DNA from: Anodontia alba
Lineage: Eukaryota > Mollusca > Bivalvia > Lucinida > Lucinidae
Assembly: GCA_964016985.1 (NCBI GenBank)
Contig: OZ024828.1
Location: forward strand, 89,210,399-89,274,398
Length of the DNA: 64,000 nucleotides
Reading direction: 5' to 3'
The position numbers and the translations under genes are program-made. Below, piece by piece: positions 12,850-24,800 of the stretch. The notes beneath the pieces are model-generated. The model had not been told where the DNA came from and made no database searches. It was given only the letters and a program-made list of their open reading frames with translations. Position 1 is the first letter of the stretch. Every line of letters begins with the position of its first letter.

Positions 12850-15800
12850 GTAAGTAGTTACATAAGACCTTTACCACTCTCTGGGCAAAGTTAGAAGATG
12901 ACAAATTGATGATATTTTCCCCAGAAAACAGGAATGAATCATCAAATCCTGTCTCCCAGGAAAAATAAGAAAAATATTTCAAAATGTCATCTACTGAAAA
13001 TTTTACCCAGATTGCTGAGCATTAATACGGGGAAAAAATGCGTAAAGCAATATGGCAATGTTACAAAAGGAATTAAAAAATTCAGTCTGTCAGATTTTTT
13101 AATTTTCCATCAGTACTTTTTAAATATATTTGTTTGGTTCCATTTTATACATATTTCTTCATACTGTTCAGACAGTATCAGACAAGTCACATAAAATGCC
13201 AAGTCTTGTTTTCTCTGAAAATAAAAAAACAAAAATATTTCAAAGTGTCATCTGCTGTAGTTGTGCTTACTGCTTTGAGGGTTAACATACATGTACCATT
13301 GTGCCTTTCATCATTACTGATTTTTTATTTGGACTCCTTATGTATAAGGCACTACCAGGAGAGACTCTTAACCGTGGTCCTGCTAAACCCGGATATGGCC
13401 CAGCTTTGCAAACAGGGTAGATTCAGATCAGTTCAGAAGCCAACTTATCTGGTTATGCATTGTTTGTCACAAAATATGTGAATTTGTAGTAACAGCATGG
13501 ATCAAGTAATCTGATTATCTGATAATTAAAAATGAGCGCTGCATCTTAATTTGATCAGCATGACAAGAGTTAACAACTATTAAAGAACTTTTGCCTGGCC
13601 ATCCTGCCTTCTGTAGATTGTGATTAACCAATAAATCATTTTTTTACCCTGAAACAGTGATTGGCATTTAATTCATATTGTCTCAGACAGTTTGAATGAA
13701 ATGTCAAACCTTGTTTTTGACAAAAATATCAGAAAACTTGTTATGGTATTGGTAGCATGTTTGGTGATAATTCTAGGAGAATTTTTCATTTCTCCATAAA
13801 TAATGTGTATAATGGGAATTTACTAGAAGCGCCTCACCAAGGAACTGCCTCACCAAGGCACTTTTAATGCATACGCCTTACCCACAGCATTCGTTTTTAT
13901 GGAGAACTGGAGAAAATTATCCCAGAATTATCATCGAAAAGCCTTTTTAACAAGTTCTATCTCTGTTAATTTTGTCTGCAGCAGGCCAAGAATTATTATG
14001 TGTTTGTTTTAGATTTTAGAAGCAAAAAAAGAGAATGATGGCAAAAAGAAAAAACAGAAGCCACACCCACTAAGACAAAAACCCAACAAAGAAAAAATGG
14101 GACGAAAGAAGAAACTAAACAATCAAGAACCAAACACATCCAAACCTGCTGAGAAAAGGTACCATAATTACCCTGAATTAGCCCTCAGTATTCTGACAGC
14201 TGGTCACGAGATGGACATCGTCAAATTTTAGGATAATTATAATAAGACCTAAAATAAAAAAAAAAAAAAAGTATGTGTTTCAGATTACTCATCTGGGCAT
14301 AATTTTTCACATCCAATCCTAATGTTTTTATAAGGATTTTTGTGGGGATTACCCTATTTGGCTGTATATAGCTAGCTGTAACTCACTTTTTAAATGGAAA
14401 CGATCTAGTTGGAATAATTTATGGATTTTATCAATGTATAAATGCCTGTAAATCACTCACAAACTTAACCCTTGTCATGCTGAATACCTAAATTAAGATG
14501 CCACGCCTATTTCCAGTTTTCAGCCAATCAGATTACTTGATCCAGGTTGTTGATATAAATTCACATACTAAATGACATACAGTGCAGATCCAGATCAGTT
14601 AACTTCTTCAGAAGCCAACTGATCTGGATCTACACTGTTTGAAAGGTAGGGTATATTCGGATTCAGCAGGACAAGGGTTATCATAAAACCTTTTGAGATT
14701 TATTGAGTTTGTGTGATTCTCCAGTATTTACACATTAGTAAATTCCACAAAAATAAAATTCATTCCTATAATCATGCCAAGGCCTCAAAATACATAATTC
14801 CCTATGAATTCTGTGTATTCATACAGGCAAGTTGTTAAGGAGGAGTATTTGATGATAATTCTGGGACAAGATTCTCCAGTTCTCCATAAAATGTGTTGTG
14901 GGTACTTATTAGTAGTGCCCTGATGAGGCACTTCTAATGGGTACCCACAACACGTTTTATGGAGAAATAAGAAAAACGATCACCAAATACTCCTCCTTAA
15001 TGGGTCCTCTGTTTATAGCTCCAGACAAGGCAATAATTATGATACTTAAGATAACATTTACACCAAAACATATCTTGTGGTGAGAGGTCCCAGGTAGGAA
15101 TCCCACTGGAGACGGAATTCGACTAGTGACTGACTGTACCACATTTCTTTGCACAGGGCATGTAAGTAGGCAATGGAGACCCTGATCACACTGCACAAAT
15201 GTGCAGTCTGATCTAGGCCCTCATTGCCCACATATCCTGTAAAAGCTTTTTATACCCTACCACTAACCCTGCCAGACGTTAATAGCGGGGAATTATGGTA
15301 TCACGTAGGCTTTTCGTGTGTCCGTCCATCTGTCCGTATTTTCATTTCCGGATGATAACTTCAGTAATATTCAGTTGATTTTCACCAAACTTGGTATATG
15401 CATTGATATTATGGAAATCTGGTTTTGGATTGCTAATGGGCAAATTTCATCAATTTTCGACAGTTGTATGCCTGCGGCACGTCCATATTTTCTTTTTCGA
15501 ATGATAACTTGAGTAAAAATCAATGTATTTTCACCAAACTTGTTTTGTTCATTGATATTGTGGAGATCTGGTTCATGATTGCTAATGGGCGAATTTCGTC
15601 AATGTTTGACAGAGTTATCTGCCAAGACACATCCAGATTTTTGCTTCTGGACGATAACTTCAGTAAATATCAATGGATTTTCACCAAACTTGCTATGTGC
15701 ATTGATATTGTAGAGATCTGCTTTGGGAATGCTAATGGGCAAATTTCATAATTTTTGACAGAGTTATCTGCCCTGGATATGATAGTGGCAGGGTATTAAA

Positions 15801-18800
15801 GTCTCACGTTTTTATTCCCATAATATGTCCTACAGAATTCAATGATTAGAGCTGTAAAATATCAATGAAGAACCTGATCAGGCTGGGCGAATGTGCAGTC
15901 TGATCTGGACCCTCATTATCTGCATTTGTTATAAGGGTCCTTTCTACACATTACGGTTCATTGTCCCACCTGTGTTAGCCTGGGCAACTGAGGCATACAT
16001 GTTTCCATCCATTCTTTCATTCGTCCAAGTACTTGAATCCATCCTAGCATTCACCCTATATGGAGTCTACAAACTGTAAAACTTTATAGTTAATTTTACT
16101 TCACTGCTTGTTTTTTTATCTAACTGAGCTAAGCAAGGAGGACAACTCCCTTCATCTAACTGAGCTAAGCTAGGAGGACAACTCCCTTCTGGTGCATGTT
16201 TTCACATTTTAGTAGACATGTGTGACATAAACTTCACTGAAGATCTTTATTTTATTTCAGTGCTCCAGATATCTGGTTTGACGATGTTGACGAGATCTAC
16301 CTTGAGCCAAGTGCCAGGTCAAAACCTCCAGTTCTCCTTGAACAGGCAGCAAAACCTGATCTCACAGGCAAAGACAATGAAAAGACTGCGAATGTTGCGA
16401 AAAATCCACTAGTGAAGCCAGCTGCATATAAAGGGTATAGTTATTGTACCATCAAACCTATAATAAACAAACACCTAAGGGAAGACTAAAATTGGTTGCT
16501 TTAGACAGGTGCTTGCTTAGTACAGGTAACTGTGGTCCTTCTGAACCTGGATATGCCTTGCCTTTGCAAACAGTGTAGATTCAGATCAGTTGGCTTCTTC
16601 AACAGTCAACTGATCTGGATCTACACTGTTTAGCATTAAGTATGTGAATTTGTATCAACAACCTGGATCAAATAATCTGATTGGCCAAAAAATAGAAGTT
16701 GGCATGACATCTTAATTATGCCCCAGCCCATTTAAAGAATGGTGGAAGTGCATTAAGTTTTACACCTGTCCATCTGTGTATGTGTGTCCGTGCATGCTAA
16801 AAAAATGTGTTTGGGCCATAACTCCTAAACTGGATGGAATATTTTCATGAAACTTCACAGATAGCTAAATCATATAGAGACAATGTGTTACAAACAAGGA
16901 AGACAGCTCTGGCTACTTTGGTTTTTGAATTATCCCTCCTTGCCTAAAAGCCATGTAGTCTTGCTGAAAATTCATGTCCGAGTCATAACTCCTAAACCTT
17001 ATTGAATATATTCATAAACCTACACAGATGGCTAAATCATATCAAGATGATGTGTCACGATTAAGGAAGACAACTCTGACTACTTTGTTGTTTTGTTTTA
17101 GCTTACCTGAGCTATGCTCAGGATGAGCTATTGTGATCACTTTTCATCCGTGCGTGCGTCCGTCCGTCCGTCCGTCCGTGCATCCATCTGTCCGTTAACA
17201 TTTTCAAACGACTTCTCCTCTGAAGCCGCTGAACCAATTTTGCTCAAATTTCATATGAAGCCTCTTTAGGTTGGGGGAACGAAAGTTTGCTAAAATGGTT
17301 GCGGTCCGTTGACCAAGATGGCCACCATGCCCATATATGGTAAAAATCTTTAAAAAATCTTTTGTTCCAGAACCGAGGATGCCTTGGAGCTGAGTCTTTG
17401 CACAAATCATCGGGGACGAGAGGTCTACCAAAGTTGCTAAAATAATTGTTGTACATTGACGTTTGACCTTTTTATGGCGAGGTCAAGTTTGCTTCCCTAT
17501 GCATTTGTGTGGGCACCATACATTTGTATGGGAAAAATGTTGAGAATTTAATAAAACGACTTCTCCTCTGAGGCCTCTGGGCCAATGTTGCTCAAATTTT
17601 ATGTGGAGCCTCCTTAGGTTTGGGGAACGAAAGATTGCTAAAATGGTCGCGGTCCATTGACCAAGATGGCCGCCATGCTCATATATGGTAAAACCTTTAA
17701 AAATCTTCTCCAGAACCGAGGATGCCTTTAGGCTGAATCTTTGCACAAATCATCAGGGACGAAAGGTCTACCAAAGTTGCTAAAATAATTGTTGTACATT
17801 GAGGTTTGACCTTTTTATGGTGAGGTCAAGTTTGCTTCCCTATGCATTTGTACGGGCACCATACATTTGTATGGGAAAAATGTTGAGAATTTCAAATGAC
17901 TTCTCCTCTGAAGCCTCTGGGTCATTCTCAAATTTTATGTGGAGCCTCCTTAGGTTGAGAGAACGAAAGATTGCTAAAATGGTCGCGGTCCATTGACCAA
18001 GATGGCAGCCATGCCCATATATGATAAAAACCTTTAAAAATCTTCTTCTCCAGAACAGAGGATGCCTTTGGGCTGAATCTTTGCACAAATCATCAGGGAG
18101 GGACGAGAGGTCTACCAAAGTTGCTAAAATGATGGTTTACATTGACGTTTGACCTTTTTACAGTGAGGTCAAGTTTGCTTCCATATGCATTTGTATGGGT
18201 ACCATACATTTGTATGGAAAAATGTTAATAGTTTCAAATGACTTCTCCTCTGAAGCCTCTGGGCCAATGTTGCTCAAATTTCATTTGGAGCCTCCTTGGG
18301 GAAGTAGAACGAAACATTGCTAAATGGTCATGATCCATTGACCAAGATGGCTGCCATGCCCATATATGGTAAAAACCTAGATGACCCAATTAACTTCTAA
18401 AAAAATTTTTTTTTTACTTATGGCCCTTTGAAAATTTCAGCATTTTAACCTTGTAAGCAAGATATCTGAAAAACTGTTTAAACCATTGCCTTGAAATTTG
18501 ACAGGCTGATAGGGAATGATAAGTAAAGGACCTGATTAGCTTATAGCAGTTAACTCAGGTGAGTGTTGTGGCCCGTGGGCCTCTTGTTTTTAATTACCCC
18601 TCTTGCCTAAAATCCATGTAGTGGTATGCTGAAAATTTGTGTCCGGCTCATAACTCCTAAGCCATTTGGAATATATTCAAGAAACTTCACAGATCACTAA
18701 ATCAGATTGAGATGTGTCATTAACAATGGAGACAACTCTGGCTAGTTTGGTTTTTTAATTATGCACCCCCCCCCCCCCCCACCCGGGGCGATTTGATCAT

Positions 18801-21800
18801 GAAATGTTTCAGATAAATTTGTTTTACCTAGAAGATCTCTATTATATTGTTTGCATTATCTGTCTGGACCACCACTCTTGGCCTGTAACTTTAGCATTGT
18901 ATGACACAAATGGTTCCAGGCAGGGGCATCCATGTGCCATGGACACTTTTCTTGTTTATTCAGCATGGCAAGGATTAAGGGATCCAGAAATATGGCCTCT
19001 TAATAGAGGTGATTGCTTTAAACAGGCAACTTCAAGACAAGCATGACAGTAGATATAGCAACAGATAAAGCTCTTTTTTCATATGAAAGATGCTGATATT
19101 TTTCTTATTTTTCGACGAAAACATATGTTGTGGGTACTCATTAGAAGCGCCTATGTTTTCGTCGAGAAATAAGAAAAATATTATGTGGATACCCCCTCTT
19201 ATTTGTAGCGATGCAGTAGATCCTGAATCTTGTATGATATGCACAGTAAAAGAAGGGATCATCATGTTGTATTCTGCCAACAATGGCCCTGCTCAGACTG
19301 CACATATGTCAGGGCCTTTTGTTGCCTGCTTATAGTATCAAATAGATCAAGTTGTCGATCGCATGCCATCTTAAATCCCCACGCTGTCACCACTAAGCAG
19401 AGACAAGTGAAAAATAATGTTGCTCTTGCACACTCTTACCATGCGGGGAGGTCGTTAGGGATCAAACATGTCTTTTCACTTATTAACATTTGCCAGGTCT
19501 AGAGGGAGGTTTTTGCAGACTAGGTTTTCCACATTCCAAGGAACCTGGCAAATGTTAATGCATTGAAAAACTAAGTTCGATACTGTGGATAAACAAGCAT
19601 TATACCAAACAGACTGTGAAGCATAGAACCATTCTTTTTGTATGTGCATCTTAGATGATATAATTATCATATTAATTTAAGATTAGTTTTGCACCAAAAT
19701 ATATCTTGTATCTTGATATTTCATGTAAATTGTCTGCCATTTCTCCCAGGATCAGTCATAGCCCAATATGAGATGAGTATTTAGATATTGTTTTTATTTC
19801 TCAACAAAAACATGTGGGAACTCATTAGATGTGCCTCACCATATGGTACTCATTAGAAGCACCCCGGCAAAGCGCTTCTTCTGAGTACCCACAATATATG
19901 TTTTTGTCAAGAAATAAGAAAACTCAATACTTTTCTCTCTTGAAAAATATGTCTTATTGGCAGCTATGTACACGTTGTTGATCCCATTAGAATTGTTACG
20001 AGCCAGGCGTAACGAGAAAGAAATGAAAGTGAAACCAGCAACAAGTTTTAAATTATTAACAATATTTATTCCACAAAAAAATAAGACAAGATTCAAAACA
20101 AAAGAATGTAAGTAGACAGTACCTTTCAAGTTTATGTCACAAAGTCCCTCTGAAATAATCTATGAGAATTTATAAAACAAATCCTTTGAATATCAGTTTC
20201 TGATCCCACAATTTAATGTTCCTGAATTCAGAATTTAAGTCCAGAATGAATAAAACATTAAAGTAATCCAGTATAGAATAATTTCCAGTGAAAGTATACA
20301 AAGATGCCCAATGTAAATCTTTTCTCCTTATATAATATCAAAGAAGGTTCTAGAAAAAGAATTTACTACAAGCATCTCTTATTTTCCAGTTCCAATCAAG
20401 AAACTTCTAAATCTTCCATGACATTCCAAAAACAACTCAGTCCAGAATCAAGGACGTAAACATCATGTTATTGTAAACATGTTGAACATTCCAGAAAGTT
20501 ATTTTTGGAAACATAGTAAATAAAGCTATTTATGGAAACATAGTAAACATGTTGTTTAAAACAATTGAACACCCTGTTATATAACACTTCCCCTTCTTCA
20601 GGGAAAAGAAAGATTTATGTAATAAAGCTTTCTTTTGCCATAAAATTATCATAAAATAAAATACTGATAAAGGCAATTATTATCTTATATACAGCAAGTT
20701 ACAGGAAACCACAGATCAAGACATCATGCTCTGGACAAGGCATCAGGAATAATATTATCTTTTCCCCTGATATGCCTGATGTCAAGATTGTATTCCTGTA
20801 ACAACAGGCTCCATCTGAGCAACCTCTGATTCTTGTTTTTCGTCTTATGGATGAAAGTCAGTGGATTGTGATCACTGAAAACAACAATAGGTGAGGACGA
20901 AGAAGTCAGATAAACTTCAAAATGTTGAAGAGCAAGAATGAGAGACAAACATTCTTTCTCTACTGTAGAATAATTCTTTTGATGTTTGTTAAACTTTTTG
21001 GAAAAGTAACAAACTGGATGATCCACACCATTTTCATCCTCTTGCAGTAATACACCACCTGCACCAACATCACTCGCATCTACTGCTAACTTGAATTCTT
21101 TATTAAAATTTGGTGCCAAGAGAACGGGCTCACTTCTCAGTATAGCTTTCAGTTTATCAAAGGCATTCTGACAATCACTGGTCCACTTAAACCTCATTCT
21201 TTTACTAAGTAAATTAGTCAGTGGCTCAGCAATGACAGAAAAATTATTACAGAATTTTCTGTAATAACCGGCCATACCAAGAAACCTCTTCAGTTGTCTT
21301 TTGCATGTGGGCACCGGAAAATTTGAAATAGCTTCAACTTTAGCCTCTATAGGTTTAACCTGACCATGACCCACAACATGTCCTAGAAATGTTAAAGTTG
21401 CATGACAGAATTCACTTTTAGCAAGGTTTATTGTCAATTTTGCTTCACTTAGTTTATCGAAGAATGCTTTGATAGTTCCAAGATGGTGATTCCATTCATC
21501 ACTGTATATGATGGCGTCATCGATGTAAGCATCGCAATGCTCAATTCCAGCTATTATGGTGTTGATTAAGCGTTGAAATGTTGCTGGAGAGTTTTTCATT
21601 CCGAAAGGCATTACTTTATAGTGATACAATCCATCAGGAGTAACAAATGCTGAGATCTCTTTAGCTCTTTCTGTGAGAGGAATTTGCCAAAATCCTTTCA
21701 GAAGATCAAATTTAGTTATATATTTTGAATTTCCAATTTTGTCAATACAATCATCCATTCTTGGGATGGGAAAAGTATCTGTTTTACTCAAATTACATTG

Positions 21801-24800
21801 TATTGACCTTCCTGTAATCGGTGCACATCCGATATGTTCCATCAGGTTTTGGCACAAGAATGCAAGGTGAACTCCATTCACTTTGACTTGGTTCAATGAA
21901 ATCATTGTCCAGCAAATACTGAATTTCCTCCTTAAGATATTTTTGTTTTGTTGGATTCATTCTATATGGATGTTGTTTGACAGGTTGTGAGTCCTCAACA
22001 TTCACATCATGATAAATTTTGTCAGTCCTTGTAGGAATGTCCGGAAATAAGTGTTCATACTGATAAATTAACTGTTTCAGTTCCTTTCTTTGGACTGGAT
22101 CTAGGTGTGAAAGTTTCTGGTCGAGATCCTTTAGAATATCAGAATTCTGGAGTTTTGATGAAGCAGGATCAGATTTGATGAAGTTCATGTCTTCAGAGTT
22201 CATTTCACTTTGTTCCTGAGGGACTGAACTAACAAAACTAATTGGTGTAACAGAAGAGCTATCCCTATCTATGTATTGTTTAAGCATATTAACATGACAT
22301 AACTGTTTTTGTTTGCGTCTCCCAGGAGTGTTAACAATGTAATTTACATCACTAATCTGTTTATCTACAGTGTAAGGGCCGTAATACCTGGCTTGCAATG
22401 GTTTGCCAGGAATAGGCAAAAGAGCAAGTACCCTGTCTCCAGGCATGAATTTTCTTTCTTTTGCATTTTCATCATACCAACGTTTCATTTTCCTTTGTGC
22501 TAACTTAAGATTGGTCCGAGCAGTCTCACAAGCTCTAGACAGTCTGTCTTTAAAATCTGATACATACTGAAGTAAGTTCAGAGAACTGTCATCAACTGAG
22601 AGAAATTTTTCTTTCAAAAGTTTCAAAGGTCCACGCACAGTGTGGCCAAATACCAGCTCAAATGGACTGAAACCAAGAGATTCCTGAACAGATTCTCTAA
22701 CAGCAAACAACAACAAATGAATGCCTTCATCCCAATCTTTTTCAGTGTCAAAGCAGTATGATCTGATCATATTTTTCAGTGTCTGATGAAATCTTTCAAG
22801 GGCACCTTGACTTTCAGGATGGTAAGGTGACGATTTATACTGAGTAATGCCCAACTCATGCATGACCTGCTGAAAAATTCCAGACATGAAATTTGAGCCC
22901 TGATCCGACTGAACAGACTTTGGGAGACCTACAAATGTAAAAAAATTTACCAAAGCCTTAACAATGTTCCTAAGTGGAATGGCTTCTGGGAAACGTGTAG
23001 AAGCACACATTATAGTGAGAAGATATTCATTACCTGACTTTGTTTTGGGCAAGGGACCAACACAGTCAATAATTATTCTGCTAAAAGGTTCATCAAAAGC
23101 AGGTATGGGCTGTAAATGAGCTTTTGGTATTGTCTGGTTGGGTTTTCCTACCATCTGACAAGTATGGCAAGATTTACAAAACTGAGAAACGTCAGATTTT
23201 AACCCTGGCCAGTAAAAATGGTTAAGAATTTTGTGATAGGTCTTGTTTACACCTAAATGACCTGACATGGGAGTCTCATGGGCCAAGTTCAAAATTTCAG
23301 GGCGATAAACCCTTGGAACCACTATTTGGTGATTAACAGTCCACTCGTCTTCTGCTGAGACATCAGGAGGACGCCATTTTCTCATTAAAATGCCATTTTT
23401 GACATAAAAACAGACTGGGACTTGATCTATTTCTTTCTCATCTAAAGCCCTTTCAAACAAAGGCAAAATTTCAGGATCATTATGCTGTTCCTTACAAAGT
23501 TGTGACTTTGACACCAAGTCATGACCTTGACCTTGGTCATTTAATATTGCAGAGTAATGACTGGACTCTGACTTGTTACGTAACTCTGTCTGTCTGTCAG
23601 ACAAGCTGGATGAAAGAGAATTTGTAATCTCATGTTTAAAAGACTGACCCAAAAAGGTATCAGTTAAATCAATGTCCCCATCATTCTGTTTTGCTTTCTT
23701 TGCCATGGCCCTTGTAACGGCACAAGATGGGTAAAGATCAGGGATTTCCTGTTCAATGGGATCAGGTGGCTGATCAATACAAGGTATGTTAGTCAAAAGT
23801 GGGTTTACCACAACCTTATCTCCTGCTAAGTCATTGCCTAACAGTAAGTGAACACCTTTAAAAGGTAAAGAAGGTCGAATACCGACAGCCACTAAACCAG
23901 TTACCAAGTCTGAGGATAAATAAATGTTATGAAGAGGAACATTAACAAATCCACACTCTACACCCTGAATAAGGACACTTGTCCGAGAAGAAGTCTTCTC
24001 AGAAAAAGGCAGAGTATCTGCTAAAATAAGGGATTGAGAAGCTCCAGTATCTCGTAAGATTTTAATTGGGGTAGACTGGGCATAGTCACTATTTAGTGAC
24101 ACAAAACCATCTGATAAGAATGGTTCATAAATCTCCATAACAGAATCAGTCTCAGGCCTTTCGGTCTGGATAGGATCTTCCTCCTTAACACATGACTGTG
24201 GTTTTGACAGTAAAGAAGTAAGGCCTGTAGGTTTAAGCCCCTCTTGTTTTTCTTTCTTTCTTTTCAAATGTAAACATTCAGATATAATATGACCTGTCCT
24301 TTTGCAATAATTGCAAATTGGTTGAGATAAGGGATTTTGATCTTTATTTTCACCAGAAGGTTTGGGTTTGGGAGTAATTGTTTGGCTATGACTGCCAGGT
24401 GGATTACTAGGACTATGTTTGGATCCTGAATGTGGGAAAAATGGTCTTCTAGAGGGATTTGACTTATAAATAAAGGAAACTTTATGTGTTAAAGCATAAT
24501 CATCTGCAAGTCTAGCTGCAGCTTCCAAAGTTTCAACCTGTTTCTTATCTAAAAAGGACTTAATGTCTGAATTTATGCACCTTTTGAACTCTTCTACAAG
24601 CATGAGCTGCCTAAGTTTTTTATGATCAGAGCCAATTTTTTTCGAAGAACACCACCTGTCAAATAACTGTTCTTTAGTTCTAGCAAATTCAACATGGGTC
24701 TGCTCATTTTCTTTCTTACAGTTCCTAAATTTTTGCCTGTAAGCCTCAGGGACCAACTCGTAAGCCTTAAGAATTAATTCCTTTACAGTATCATAACTGG

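Larger units (their letters stand above)
14159..16260. other. REXO4 intron: hairpins and a 150-bp tandem array
   Basis: It contains a copy of the 'GGTCCTGCTGAACC' family in reverse (14468-14690), a long foldback at 14836-14999, the tandem array at 15290-15800 and, against the next exon, a dispersed repeat (16062-16255). No extra exon is needed: flanking phases agree. Confidence 0.6.
16435..19993. other. REXO4 large intron, left part: nested arrays
   Basis: It holds a copy of the 'GGTCCTGCTGAACC' family (16528-16735), tandem family B interrupted by tandem family C (listed separately), and two GTGGGTACTC hairpins near 19083-19220 and 19790-19925. No coding exon is required between 16434 and 26721, since phases 2 and 2 match. 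Confidence 0.6.

Noticed and set aside
15318..15751. Open frames with repeated [17 protein letters not shown] text
   Set aside because: They follow the 150-bp tandem units; start codons and ends do not suggest a gene.
17100..18590. CRISPR-like regular repetition
   Set aside because: Units are about 340 bp, not short repeats with unique spacers, and the setting is eukaryotic.
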